Source: Candidatus Promineifilum breve
Lineage (GTDB): Bacteria; Chloroflexota; Anaerolineae; Promineifilales; Promineifilaceae
Direction of reading: 5' to 3'
DNA length: 64,000 bases
Assembly: GCF_900066015.1 (NCBI RefSeq)
Contig: NZ_LN890655.1
Span: 2,768,726-2,832,725, forward strand
The position numbers and the translations under genes were made by a program. The notes beneath the pieces are model-generated. The model was not told the DNA's origin and made no database searches. It saw only the letters and a program-made list of their open reading frames with translations. Below, piece by piece: positions 15,407 to 24,357 of this stretch (positions are counted from its first letter, which is position 1; each line of letters begins with the position of its first letter).

Positions 15407-18040
15407 ATGGGCGAAACGATCAATTGGGCGAATCGGGAGCGGCAATTGACCATCGCCGACGCCTGGCGGGCGGCCGTCGCCGATGCCGCCCTGCCCCTGC
15501 CGGCCGACGAACTTCGGCAGCGCTTCGACCAGTTGGTGGCCGGCGCACTGGAGGCTCTGGAGCCCTGGGTCACAGCCGAGGCCGCGCTCGACGGCGGCCG
15601 GGCCATCGGCGGCGAACTGGCGGCCCTGGCGAACGGGCAGGCGGCGTTGCTGGAAACCTCGCTGGCCGTCCTGAGCGCGCAGTTGGCCGGCGCGGCCGCC
15701 CCGGCGCTCCTGGGTATGCTGCTGGCCGGGATCGCCGGCGGCTACAGCGGCGCGGTCGAAAGGCAGACGGCCGACCGGCAGGCGGCGCTGGAGCAAACGG
15801 CCGGCCTTAAGCTGCGCCAGGCCCAGGGGGAGCTGGAAGCGGTCGCCTACGAATTGGCCGAGCAGATCACCGAACGCATCCACGCCGAACGGACGCAGCG
15901 CGATTATCTGGAGCGCTTGCAACGCCTGCACCAGATCGATTTGGCCGTCCTGTCGGCCGAATCGCCGGCCGACATCGCCGAGGTATCCGTCGCCTACGTC
16001 CAGCACCTCATCCCGGCCCTGTCCGTCACCATTACCCTGTTCGACAGCACCCATAAGAAGTGGGTCGTCCTCGGCAGCACCCACCCGGTCTACCCGCTCG
16101 GACGCGACCTGACCGTCTCGCTGGTCAACGCGCTGGAATTGCTGAAAAAGGGGGAGGTCATCTATCTGGCCGACCTGAGAACCGTGCCCCTCCCCGCGGC
16201 CCAAATCGTCGAGCTGCTCGATCTGGGCGGCCGGTCGGTGTTGGCCGTGCCGCTGCGCGTTGGCGAGGAGTTGCTTGGCGTGTTAGTCATCGTGCTCGAC
16301 GCGGTGCGCGCCTTCGCCGAGCATGAGACGGCCATCGCCCGCGAGATCGCCGATTCGGTGGCCGTCGCCATCCAGAACCGCCGACTGCTGACGGCCGAGC
16401 AGGAGGCGCGCGAGCGCGAAGCCACATTCCGCGAGGTGGCCGCCGCCCTGACCCTGGGCCTGGGGCTGGATGAACTGCTCCACCACATCCTGGGCCAACT
16501 CGATCAGGTCATCGACAATGACGGCTCAGCCATCATCCTGCTGGAAGAGAAAGAGCCGATCGTCGTCGCCCAGCGCGGCTTGCCGGGCCGGGCGGAAAAG
16601 ATATTGGAATTGGCCCGCGACCGGCAGCCATCGATCCGGGCGGTGCTGGAAACCGGGCAACCACTGATTATCAACGACACCCATAGCTCGGCCTACTGGC
16701 AGGTGGTCGCGGGCTATGAGTACATCCGCGCCTGGCTGGGCGTTCCGTTGTCGGTCAAGGGGGATTGCATCGGTATTTTGGCGCTGGACCGCGACACGCC
16801 CGACGCCTTCACCCAGCAGGATTTGGAGTTGGCGGTCACCTTCGCCAATCAGGCGGCCATCGCCATCGACAACGTGCGCCTGTTCACCCGCTTGCAGGAG
16901 TATGCCGGGCAATTGGAAGCCCACGTCAGCGAGCGCACGCGCGAACTGGCAACACTGTATGGCATCACCGCCACCGCCGTGGGCAATCCCGACCTGGATA
17001 GCCTCCTGCAACGCTCGCTGGAACTGGCAGTCGAGGCGCTAGGCTGCCCCACGGCGGCCATCCATCTGATCGCCGGCGAGGAGAGCGGGCTACAACCGGC
17101 GGCCGTGCTGGAATCGGGCGCAACCCACCTCGTGGAATTGCTGCGCGGGCCGGCCGTGGGCCATCTGCTTTTGGATGTTCTGCGAACCGGCGCGACGACC
17201 ATGATCACCGGCGTGGCGCTGCCTGACGCCTGGCACGTGGGCCAACAAGCCCTGGTTTTTGCGGCCTTGCCCTTGCGTTCGCGCGGCCGGGCGTTGGGGG
17301 TATTCAGCCTGCTGTGGGATGATCCCCAACGCTTCGAAACTGTGGAACAGACCCTGTTGGTCACCATTGCCGATCAGATCGGCGCGGCGGTCGAGAATAT
17401 ACAACTGCGCCAGATCACCCGCCAGGCGGCCATCATCGAGGAGCGCGAACGGCTGGCGCGCGACATCCACGACCAGGTGACGCAATCGATCTATAGCGCC
17501 GGGCTATTTGCCGAGGCGGCCCGCGACGCAGCCGATTCCGACAACCTGGACAAGGTGCGCCAACATACCCATTCCATCCAGCGCATGACCGATCAGGCCC
17601 TGCGTGAATTGCGGTCGCTTCTATTTGAGTTGCGCACTGAGTCGCTGGCCCGCGAGGGGCTGGTCAACGCCCTGCGCGAGCGCCTGAAGACGGTCGAGCA
17701 CCGGGCGGGCATCAATGGCGAGATCAGCGCGACAGACGTAGAGAATATCCCGGTCGCCATCGAAGAGACGTTTTACCGGATCGCCATGGAGGCGTTGAAC
17801 AACGCCCTGCGCCACGCGCGGGCCGATCGGGTGGACATCGCCCTGGCGGCGGCCGGCGGCGAACTGACGATGACCATCAGCGACAACGGCGTGGGCTTCG
17901 ACCGGCAGACCGCCGGCGATCGGGGCGGCATGGGGCTGGAGGGAATGCGGAAACGAATCGGCAAAGTCAACGGCGAACTGACGTTGACTTCCGATGAGGC
18001 CGGCACGCGGGTGATGGCCCGCGCCCGCCTGGAGCAGTGA
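15407..18040 (+). CDS. Soluble triple-GAF sensor histidine kinase (NarX/DegS-type HisKA_3)
   Basis: The start at 15407 is chosen because GGGAGGAAAC precedes it; an ATG at 15389 has no such site. The 877-aa protein has an N-terminal helical region (about 1-180) without a clear membrane helix, then three GAF-like domains (about 185-330, 335-505 and 515-670). Next comes a HisKA_3 dimerisation helix with 'ARDIHDQVTQ' (phosphoacceptor His688) and a HATPase domain with 'EALNNALRHA' and 'DNGVGFD'. It probably senses a small cytoplasmic ligand or redox state and phosphorylates the adjacent NarL-type regulator. Coiled-coil segments link the GAF domains. Confidence 0.92.
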   Translation: MGETINWANRERQLTIADAWRAAVADAALPLPADELRQRFDQLVAGALEALEPWVTAEAALDGGRAIGGELAALANGQAALLETSLAVLSAQLAGAAAPALLGMLLAGIAGGYSGAVERQTADRQAALEQTAGLKLRQAQGELEAVAYELAEQITERIHAERTQRDYLERLQRLHQIDLAVLSAESPADIAEVSVAYVQHLIPALSVTITLFDSTHKKWVVLGSTHPVYPLGRDLTVSLVNALELLKKGEVIYLADLRTVPLPAAQIVELLDLGGRSVLAVPLRVGEELLGVLVIVLDAVRAFAEHETAIAREIADSVAVAIQNRRLLTAEQEAREREATFREVAAALTLGLGLDELLHHILGQLDQVIDNDGSAIILLEEKEPIVVAQRGLPGRAEKILELARDRQPSIRAVLETGQPLIINDTHSSAYWQVVAGYEYIRAWLGVPLSVKGDCIGILALDRDTPDAFTQQDLELAVTFANQAAIAIDNVRLFTRLQEYAGQLEAHVSERTRELATLYGITATAVGNPDLDSLLQRSLELAVEALGCPTAAIHLIAGEESGLQPAAVLESGATHLVELLRGPAVGHLLLDVLRTGATTMITGVALPDAWHVGQQALVFAALPLRSRGRALGVFSLLWDDPQRFETVEQTLLVTIADQIGAAVENIQLRQITRQAAIIEERERLARDIHDQVTQSIYSAGLFAEAARDAADSDNLDKVRQHTHSIQRMTDQALRELRSLLFELRTESLAREGLVNALRERLKTVEHRAGINGEISATDVENIPVAIEETFYRIAMEALNNALRHARADRVDIALAAAGGELTMTISDNGVGFDRQTAGDRGGMGLEGMRKRIGKVNGELTLTSDEAGTRVMARARLEQ

Positions 18041-18090
18041 ATGAAGGGTTAGTCTATGGCCGGGAACGGCGGCCGAGGGGGGATTGTGGC

Positions 18091-18750
18091 ATGAACGGAG
18101 CTATTGGCGTGTTGATCGTAGACGATCACGACATCGTGCGTGAGGGATTGTGCGCCATGCTGGAGAGTAAACCGGGCATCCAGGTCATCGGCGAGGCGGC
18201 CGATGGGGAGGAGGCCGTGGAGCGGGCCTTGGCGCTGCGGCCGGACGTGATCCTGATGGATTTGCAGATGCCGCGCAAGAACGGCATCAGCGCCATCCAC
18301 GACATCATCGCCCGTCAACCCCAGGCCCACATCCTGGTGCTGTCCAACTTCAGCGACGACGCGCAGATCGTGGAATCGATGCGCGCCGGGGCCATCGGTT
18401 ATCTGCTGAAGACGGCCAAGATCGATGAGCTGGTGGACGCCATTCGCCGCGTCCATGCCGGGGAGACGCCGCTCAATCCGCTCGTTGCCCGGCGCATCAT
18501 CGCCACGCTGGCCCCGGCCAAGAACGAGCCGCGCCTGATCGACGTGCTCACCAAGCGGGAAATGGCAATCTTGCCGCTCGTGACACGCGGCCTGACCAAC
18601 CGGGAGATTGGCGAACAGTTGAGCATCTCCACCCGCACCGTCGGCACCCACATCGGCAACATGATCCGCAAGGCGGAGGTGGAAAACCGGGTGCAGTTGT
18701 CGATGCTGGCCGTGCGCCAGGGCCTGACCTCGGTCTATTTGGACGATTAG
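18091..18750 (+). CDS. NarL/FixJ-family response regulator, partner of the triple-GAF kinase
   Basis: The 219-aa product starts at an ATG preceded by a GAGGGGGGA site; a GTG at 18037 would overlap the kinase but adds an unrelated leader. The receiver domain (about 5-120) carries 'VDDHD' and phosphoacceptor Asp57 in 'LMDLQMP'. The C-terminal LuxR-type helix-turn-helix (about 150-210) has 'LTNREIGEQLSISTRTVGTH'. It lies 50 bases after the kinase and forms a two-component pair. Its targets are not evident. Confidence 0.94.
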   Translation: MNGAIGVLIVDDHDIVREGLCAMLESKPGIQVIGEAADGEEAVERALALRPDVILMDLQMPRKNGISAIHDIIARQPQAHILVLSNFSDDAQIVESMRAGAIGYLLKTAKIDELVDAIRRVHAGETPLNPLVARRIIATLAPAKNEPRLIDVLTKREMAILPLVTRGLTNREIGEQLSISTRTVGTHIGNMIRKAEVENRVQLSMLAVRQGLTSVYLDD

Positions 18751-18782
18751 TCCGCGACCGGAGCAGGCCCATAACGCTACCG

Positions 18783-18867
18783 TGGCGTCTACGCCTCCGT
18801 GGCGTCTACGCCTCTGCGGCGTCTACGCCTCTGCGGCGTCTACGCCTCTGCGGCGTCTACGCCTCGG
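18783..18867. repeat. Five tandem 17-bp repeats between convergent genes
   Basis: Five head-to-tail copies of (T/C)GGCGTCTACGCCTC(T/C)G run from 18783 to 18867. Each holds the dyad GGCGT-CT-ACGCC. The last copy supplies the TAG stop codon of the DegV-family gene (18857-18859). They fill the gap between the response regulator and degV-like gene and may act as a two-way terminator or stability element. Confidence 0.88.
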
Positions 18868-19711
18868 TATAGTAGCCCATGCCGACGATGCCGGGGCCGA
18901 CATTGGCACCAAGGGCCGGCGTCATTTCGTTGATGATCAGCTCCTGGGGCGAGGCTTCGGAGCGCACGCGGTCGGCGACGTAGCGCGCGTCATCGGGGGC
19001 GGCGGCGTGGATGACCCCGGCGTGGACATCCTTCTTGCCCTTCATCTCTCCCAGCACCACGTCGAGCATGTGCTCGATGGCCTTGGTCTTGGTGCGAATG
19101 GAGGCCAGCGGCTCGATCTTGCCGTCTTCCAGATGGAGCACGGGCTTGATCGACAGGACCGAGCCGACCAGCCGCTTGGCCCCGCCGATACGGCCGCCCT
19201 TGTGCAGATACTCTAGCGTATCGACGACGAACATGACGCGCATCCGCGGCGTCAGCTCGCGAACGTAGGCGGCCACGTCGTGATAGTCGTGCCCCGCCGC
19301 GGCGCGTCGGGCGGCGGCCAGAGCCAGCAGACCCAGCCCCAGCGAGGCCGAGCGCGAATCGACGATCTCAATCGGGTAATTGCCCATCGCCTCCGCCCCC
19401 AGGTGGGCCGATTGGATGGTGCCGCTCAGCTCCCTGGACACGAAAACGGCGACGATGCTATCGGCGCTTTCGGCCACGCGCTGGAAATGCTCGGTAAACT
19501 GGCCCGGCGAGGGCTGCGAGGTCTTGGGCAGCTCCTTCGACAGGGGCAGACGGCGGTAGAATTCTTCAGAAGAGATATCGACCTGATCCAGCAAGCTTTG
19601 GCCTTCCCAGTTTATGATCTGGGGGATGACGTAGATATTGTTGGCCTGGCTAATCTCAACCGGCAAATTAGCGACACTGTCGGTCACGATGGCGACTTTG
19701 GCTTTGGACAT
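18857..19711 (-). CDS. DegV-family fatty-acid-binding protein
   Basis: The 284-aa product starts at 19711, preceded by AAGGAGAAAAGGACGCC; a longer start seven codons upstream lacks a better site. 'AIVTDSVANLP' at the N terminus and 'TSQPSPGQF' are DegV family signatures. The C-terminal 'GANVGPGIVGMGYY' is the lipid-binding domain ending. DegV/FakB proteins bind fatty acids and hand them to a FakA kinase; no FakA is in this window. It has its own promoter at 19770-19798. The stop codon lies inside a tandem repeat. Confidence 0.9.
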   Translation of the reverse strand: MSKAKVAIVTDSVANLPVEISQANNIYVIPQIINWEGQSLLDQVDISSEEFYRRLPLSKELPKTSQPSPGQFTEHFQRVAESADSIVAVFVSRELSGTIQSAHLGAEAMGNYPIEIVDSRSASLGLGLLALAAARRAAAGHDYHDVAAYVRELTPRMRVMFVVDTLEYLHKGGRIGGAKRLVGSVLSIKPVLHLEDGKIEPLASIRTKTKAIEHMLDVVLGEMKGKKDVHAGVIHAAAPDDARYVADRVRSEASPQELIINEMTPALGANVGPGIVGMGYYTEA

Positions 19712-19769
19712 GGCGTCCTTTTCTCCTTGCACTTAATGATGATGGCTGCGCGTGGGCGCGTACGAAAAG

Positions 19770-19798
19770 ATTGTATGAGAGGGGGGCGGAATCGTCAA
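19770..19798 (-). promoter_or_regulatory. Promoter of the DegV-family gene
   Basis: On the minus strand: TTGACG (19793-19798), 17-base spacer, TACAAT (19770-19775). The start codon is about 60 bases downstream. Confidence 0.75.
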
Positions 19799-19924
19799 CC
19801 ACAGCGGGACTGGCCCTGCCGACGGAAAAATAAACAAAATACGTAGTAAAAATCGGTCTAATGCCCATGCGTCGTAGCCGAAAAGCTGTTAGTCTCGGCT
19901 GGGTAGATAGCGGGAGGCGCGGTA

Positions 19925-19946
19925 TAGACGGGGTGATTCCAGTCGA
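19925..19946. other. Motif shared with the ncRNA locus at 35.85 kb
   Basis: TAGACGGGGTGATTCCAGTCG occurs here and, with one base deleted, at about 35853-35872 inside the ncRNA gene. A small hairpin (AGCCGA/TCGGCT arms, about 19876-19899) lies just upstream. The 293-base gap 19712-20004 has no gene; it holds the degV promoter, this motif and a terminator. Confidence 0.5.
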
Positions 19947-19951
19947 AAATA

Positions 19952-19990
19952 ACCTGGCGGACGAATTAAGTCCGCCAGGTATTTGTTTTT
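19952..19990. terminator. Intrinsic terminator at the end of the MacB-like operon
   Basis: ACCTGGCGGAC (19952-19962) and GTCCGCCAGGT (19970-19980) form an 11-bp stem. A T-rich tail follows on the plus strand (ATTTGTTTTT) and a weaker one on the minus strand (TTATTTT). It lies 15 bases after the stop of the permease gene. Confidence 0.75.
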
Positions 19991-20004
19991 GGCGCAGCCG
20001 GCTT

Positions 20005-21315
20005 CTATTCGTATTTGAGGGCCGCCATGGGGGCCAGCGTGGCCGCGCTCAGCGCCGGGTAGAGGCCGGAGAACAGCCCCATCAACGTGGCGAAGAGGAG
20101 CGCCGACAGGGGCAACCACAGGGGCGTGATGACCGCCGACGTGGGCGGCAGCCCACCCGTCTCCACCGCCTGCCCGGCCATGTAGCTGATGACCAGCACG
20201 TTGAGCACCTGGCCCAGCGCCCAACTGATGATCACGCCACCCAACCCGCCCAGAAAGCCGATGCCCGCCGCCTCGCCCAGGAAGATAGCCAGCACGTGGC
20301 GGTTGTTGGCCCCCACCGCTTTCATCAGGCCGATCTCGCGCGTGCGCTCCAGAATCGCCATAGTCATGGTGTTGGCGATGCCGATGGCCGCCACCAGCAG
20401 GGCGATGGCCCCCATGCTGCCGAAGGCCACTTGCAGCACCAGATAGAAGCTGCTGATGCCCTCAACGAACGATTGCGGCGACCAGGCCTGGAAGCCCAGG
20501 GCGGTGATCTGGTCGGCCACGTCGAGCACCTGATCGACGTCGGCCACCTTCACGATGATCGTATTGTAGCCGGTCTTGTCGCGGTCGATGCGCTGGCCGG
20601 TGGCCCAGGCGTTGTACCCTTCCAGGTCGCTCATGGGCATGAAGATCGACCAGTCCGGCTCGTCCTGGATTTCCTCCAGCACGCCGACGACGCGGGCGCG
20701 GGTCTTCTTGCGAATCTCCGTGCCCTCGCTGTCCCACTTGATCAATTCGATGGATAGCGTCTGGCCGTAGAGGTCGGGCGGCGCGGGCGCTTCCTGGCCG
20801 GCACGGGCGCGCGGGTCATAGAAGTTATTGGCGACCTGTGAGCCGACGATGATCGTGCCGCGCGGCAGCAGCAGCTCGCCCTGCGCCGCCGTCACGCCCA
20901 GTTGGCCGAGATCGTCCGTGCCCACGCCGATGATCGAGCTGCCGCCCTCCAGCCGGCCGGCCTTGATCGTCGCCCCGCCCATGAAGTAATCCTGGGGGAT
21001 GACGGCCGTGACGCCGGGGATGGCGGTGATGGCGTCGATGGCCGCCTGGTTCAGCGGCGCGGTCTGCTCCATGACGACGCCCGGCCCGGAGGCCACGACC
21101 GGCCCCTCGGAAAAGCCGGGGTAGACCATGACCCGCGTCAGGTCACCGATGCCGCCCAGTTGCGACTCGGCGTTCTGTTGCAGCCCGACGCCCAGCGACA
21201 CCAGCAAGACGACGGCCGCCGTGCCGATGATGACGCCGATGGTCGTCAGGGCCACCCGCCCCTTGCGCCGCGCCAGATTCGACCCGATGAGTCCTAATAG
21301 ATCGAGTAGCTTCAT
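20005..21315 (-). CDS. MacB/FtsX-type ABC transporter permease
   Basis: The 436-aa protein has an N-terminal membrane helix (about 20-45), a large extracytoplasmic MacB-like domain (about 50-290) and three C-terminal helices of the FtsX fold (about 300-430). 'MTMAILERTREIGLMKAVGA' is the conserved cytoplasmic coupling segment. The start has AGGA at good spacing. It should pair with the LolD/MacB-like ATPase at 23582-24337. The family works by mechanotransmission in lipoprotein release, efflux or envelope regulation; the substrate is unknown. It is last gene of the operon, separated from the previous gene by three large palindromic repeats. Confidence 0.9.
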   Translation of the reverse strand: MKLLDLLGLIGSNLARRKGRVALTTIGVIIGTAAVVLLVSLGVGLQQNAESQLGGIGDLTRVMVYPGFSEGPVVASGPGVVMEQTAPLNQAAIDAITAIPGVTAVIPQDYFMGGATIKAGRLEGGSSIIGVGTDDLGQLGVTAAQGELLLPRGTIIVGSQVANNFYDPRARAGQEAPAPPDLYGQTLSIELIKWDSEGTEIRKKTRARVVGVLEEIQDEPDWSIFMPMSDLEGYNAWATGQRIDRDKTGYNTIIVKVADVDQVLDVADQITALGFQAWSPQSFVEGISSFYLVLQVAFGSMGAIALLVAAIGIANTMTMAILERTREIGLMKAVGANNRHVLAIFLGEAAGIGFLGGLGGVIISWALGQVLNVLVISYMAGQAVETGGLPPTSAVITPLWLPLSALLFATLMGLFSGLYPALSAATLAPMAALKYE

Positions 21316-21326
21316 TTCGTTTCCTA

Positions 21327-21670
21327 AGAATGGCTACGGATGATGACGGATGATACGGATATTCACGGGAAAGCGCTTCGATACTAATCCCGGCTTTAAA
21401 TCCGTTATTTCAGTATGAATCCGTAGCCAATTCTTACGAACGAAGAATGGCTACGGATGATGACGGATGATACGGAAATTCACGGGAAAGCGTTTCTATA
21501 CTAATCCTGGCTTTAAATCCGTTTTTTCCGTGCGAATCCGTAGCTAATTCTTACGAACGAAGAATGGCTACGGATGATGACGGATGATACGGATATTTAC
21601 CGCTTACCGGCTTTTTATTTATCATCGTCTAAATCCGTTTATCCCGTGCGAATCCGTAGCCAATTCTTCC
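21327..21670. repeat. Three tandem ~116-bp palindromic repeats
   Basis: Three head-to-tail copies begin with AAGAATGGCTACGGATGATG at about 21327, 21439 and 21558. Each copy is itself an imperfect palindrome of about 35-base arms (ending ATCCGTAGCCAATTCTT). The copies are about 90% alike except the middle of the third. They fill the 357-base gap inside an operon, between the CARDB protein and the permease, so they must be transcribed. Confidence 0.9.
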
Positions 21671-21672
21671 TC

Positions 21673-23544
21673 TTACGGCTCGACCGGGACGAACTCCTCT
21701 TCGGGAACAAACTCCTCAACGGGCTGCTCGTCGCTGGGCGTGTCGCTGCCCAGACCGAAGAGGCCGCGCAGGAAACGCAGGAAGCGGTCGAGCAACGATT
21801 CGTCGCCGCCGCTATCGCCTTCGCCGTCGACGGGCACTTCGCCCTCGATGCCCTCGCCGGGAACGGCTCCGGGATCGACCGGCTCAAATGGTAACTCCTC
21901 CTGCACGTCGATGGTCAGCGTCTGGGTCAGCACGGCCGGCCGGCTGAAGTCATCGGTATAGCTGACGCTGAGCAGCAGGTCGAGCGGCCCGGCCTCGAAG
22001 GGGGTGATCAGCGCATCGAGCGGGAAGAAGCCGCCCGACTCCAGCGCGCCGACGAAAATGGCGTTGTTGCTCAGTTCGCTGTTTTCGGCCGTCACCGTGA
22101 AATTGCCAAAGACCACCGACGTCCGCCCGGTGTTGACCAGTTGTAGCGGTAGGCTGCCCTGTTGCCCGGCGAAGAGCGGCGGCGGCTCGGTATAGAAGCC
22201 CATCTCCACCTGTGGCGTCTGGAAGACCAGCAGGGTGATGACCTGATCGTCCACGTAGTTGGCCCCCCGGTCGTCGGTGTAGACGAACGACACCTTCACC
22301 GGATAGGCGCCGGGCTTGGTGGTGGTGTTGACGATGAGTTGCTGGCTCACGTCGCGCGTGTCGCCGACGGCCAGATTGCCGATGGTGCTGACGTTGGACG
22401 AGCCAATGGGCGCGAACTCGGTAAACGTGCCGCCCGCGCCGGCCAGCCCGCCCGGCTCCGGCGTGCCGTCCACGGTGGAACTGCCGCCGCTGCCGCCGCC
22501 GAGAATGAGGGTGACGTTGCGGGCGTTGGCCTCGCCCTGGTTCTCCACGGTCAACGTCAGGGCGAAGCGGCTGCCCGGTTGCAGTTGTTCCGGCTCGGTG
22601 GAGTTGGTTGTCACCAGTAGTTGCGGCCGTTGGCGCGGGCCGGCGGTGGGCGTCAGCGTTGGGGTGGGCGTGGCCGTGGCCGCCACGCCGCCGCCGCCGC
22701 TGGGCACGACCGGGAAGCTCAGTTGGAACGTCGATTCGTAGCTCTGGCCGTTGACGTCGGTGTAGGTGGCGACGACTTGCAGCACGGCCGTGTCCTTGCC
22801 GCTTATTTCGTCGGTGGCGAAGAGCGGCTGCCAGAAGCGCACCGTCTGGCCGGGGCCAAGCGACCCCAGGGCGCGCACGCCGCCGGTGGCGCGGGGCACA
22901 AAATCGCCACCGGGGAAGGTCGCCACCACGTTGGTCGCCACGGCGTCGCCGGCGTTGGCGATGGTCATCTCGAAATCGAGATTCGAGCCGGGGGTGATGC
23001 GCGGCGCGCTGGCCCCATAGGAGTTGACCACCAGCAGCGGCCGGACGAAGGGCGTGGGCGCGGCCGTGCCCGTCGCCTCGGGGGTGGCGGTCGGCCCGGC
23101 GGGGAAGATGACGTTGACCGCGTCGGCCAGCTCGGCCGTGATCCCGTCGGGGTTGACCACGCGCACGCTGTAGCGGCCGGGCGACAGGCCGGGCGGCACC
23201 GTGGCTCGCAACACGCTGCGGCTGACGAAAAACGTCTCCAGCCCGCCGAAATTGTTGAGCACGACGACCGAGCCGTCGACAAAGCCGCTGCCGGTGACGA
23301 TCAGTTCGACCTGGATGTCATTGACCAGCGTGCCCGGCTGCACAGCATTGATCGCCAGCGGCCCGGGCGGGTTGGGGTCGGTGGTGGCCGTGGCGGTCAC
23401 GGTGGGCGAGGCGGTGGGCGTCGGCGTTTCGCCCTGCGCCGCCGTCGTCGGGGCCAGGGCGATCAGCAGGGCCACGAGCAAGACGGGCCATAGCCCGTAA
23501 ACAACGGCTCTTCGGTAATCATTGAAACGATGCTTCATATCCAT
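21673..23544 (-). CDS. Secreted IPT/TIG and CARDB-repeat protein of the MacB-like operon
   Basis: The 623-aa product has a signal peptide (about 1-35, ending 'TTAAQ'). A Thr/Pro-rich spacer leads to an IPT/TIG-like domain (about 65-145) and then two or three CARDB-like beta-sandwich domains (about 170-560), joined by Thr/Pro linkers. 'NAGDAVATNVVATFPGG' and 'NQGEANARNVTLILGGG' are typical CARDB cores. The tail is strongly acidic and Pro/Glu-rich after a short 'LLDRFLRFLRGLFGLG' amphipathic or membrane helix that may anchor it. It takes the place a MacA-like periplasmic partner would have in the operon; that role is inference. ATG 23538 is an alternative start. Confidence 0.75.
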   Translation of the reverse strand: MDMKHRFNDYRRAVVYGLWPVLLVALLIALAPTTAAQGETPTPTASPTVTATATTDPNPPGPLAINAVQPGTLVNDIQVELIVTGSGFVDGSVVVLNNFGGLETFFVSRSVLRATVPPGLSPGRYSVRVVNPDGITAELADAVNVIFPAGPTATPEATGTAAPTPFVRPLLVVNSYGASAPRITPGSNLDFEMTIANAGDAVATNVVATFPGGDFVPRATGGVRALGSLGPGQTVRFWQPLFATDEISGKDTAVLQVVATYTDVNGQSYESTFQLSFPVVPSGGGGVAATATPTPTLTPTAGPRQRPQLLVTTNSTEPEQLQPGSRFALTLTVENQGEANARNVTLILGGGSGGSSTVDGTPEPGGLAGAGGTFTEFAPIGSSNVSTIGNLAVGDTRDVSQQLIVNTTTKPGAYPVKVSFVYTDDRGANYVDDQVITLLVFQTPQVEMGFYTEPPPLFAGQQGSLPLQLVNTGRTSVVFGNFTVTAENSELSNNAIFVGALESGGFFPLDALITPFEAGPLDLLLSVSYTDDFSRPAVLTQTLTIDVQEELPFEPVDPGAVPGEGIEGEVPVDGEGDSGGDESLLDRFLRFLRGLFGLGSDTPSDEQPVEEFVPEEEFVPVEP

Positions 23545-23581
23545 TCTCTAAAGTAATGCCTATACAGCGAACGGCGGCCGT

Positions 23582-24337
23582 CTATCCCACGCCCGCCACG
23601 GCCCGATACTCTTCGGCGCTGACGATGCGGCCGTCGAGCAGCAGCACCTGGTGGGTGGCATAGGCGGCCATGCGCGGGTCGTGGGTGACGACAAGCACGG
23701 TGCGGCCGTCGCGGTGCAGTTCGGCCAATAGATCCATGATGCTCTGGCCGCTGGCCGTGTCCAGATTGCCGGTCGGCTCGTCGGCCAGCACCAGCCGCGG
23801 CTCATTGACCAGAGAGCGGGCGATGGCGACGCGCTGCTGCTGCCCGCCGGATAGTTCGGTCGGCTTGTGCTGCCGCCGGTCGGCCAGCCCGACGCGCTCC
23901 AGCAGGGCGAAGGCTCGCTTCTGCCGCTCGCGGCGCGAATAGCCGGCGAAACGCATCGGGAAAGCCACGTTTTCCCAGGCGCTGAGGCTGGGAATCAGGT
24001 TGAACGATTGGAAGATAAAGCCGACGAAGCGGCGACGGTAGGCGGCCAGGGCGTTCTCGTCCAGTTGATCGAGCGCGTTGTCCTCGACGACAATGTGGCC
24101 GGCTGTCGGCCGATCCAGCCCGCCCAGCAGGTAGAGCAGCGTACTCTTGCCGGAACCCGACGGCCCCATGATGGCCTGGAAGGTGCCCTCTTCGATGGTC
24201 AGATCGACGCCACGCAGGGCGTGGACGGTCGTCTCGCCCATCTGGAACGACTTGCTGAGGCCGGCGGCGGTGATGAATGGCTCGGCCGGGCGGGGCGCGT
24301 TGTTGCCGTTTGGGCCGTTACTGTTGGTCAAGTTCAT
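23582..24337 (-). CDS. ABC transporter ATP-binding protein, LolD/MacB type
   Basis: The 251-aa ATPase has Walker A 'GPSGSGKST', signature 'LSGGQQQR', Walker B 'LVLADEPTGNLD' and H-loop 'VVTHDPRM'. The sequence 'FQSFNLIPSLSAWENV' at the Q-loop is typical of LolD/MacB/FtsE-like ATPases that work with FtsX-fold permeases. The start at 24337 lies just before the domain; the open frame continues upstream without coding sense. It is 20 bases downstream of the Yip1-like gene and 37 bases upstream of the CARDB gene. Confidence 0.93.
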   Translation of the reverse strand: MNLTNSNGPNGNNAPRPAEPFITAAGLSKSFQMGETTVHALRGVDLTIEEGTFQAIMGPSGSGKSTLLYLLGGLDRPTAGHIVVEDNALDQLDENALAAYRRRFVGFIFQSFNLIPSLSAWENVAFPMRFAGYSRRERQKRAFALLERVGLADRRQHKPTELSGGQQQRVAIARSLVNEPRLVLADEPTGNLDTASGQSIMDLLAELHRDGRTVLVVTHDPRMAAYATHQVLLLDGRIVSAEEYRAVAGVG

Positions 24338-24357
24338 GGCTGATCGGGCGTGGCGGC

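Noticed and set aside
18783-18867. Possible mini CRISPR array
   Set aside because: The 17-bp units are directly tandem with no spacers, and no cas gene is near.
19712-20004. Promoter-driven plus-strand ncRNA ending at the 19.98 kb terminator
   Set aside because: The plus-strand T tract is good, but no -35/-10 pair was found upstream, so only the shared motif and terminator are reported.
21327-21670. Possible CRISPR-like or IS-end repeats
   Set aside because: Units are 116-bp palindromes without spacers, and there is no transposase gene or target duplication visible.
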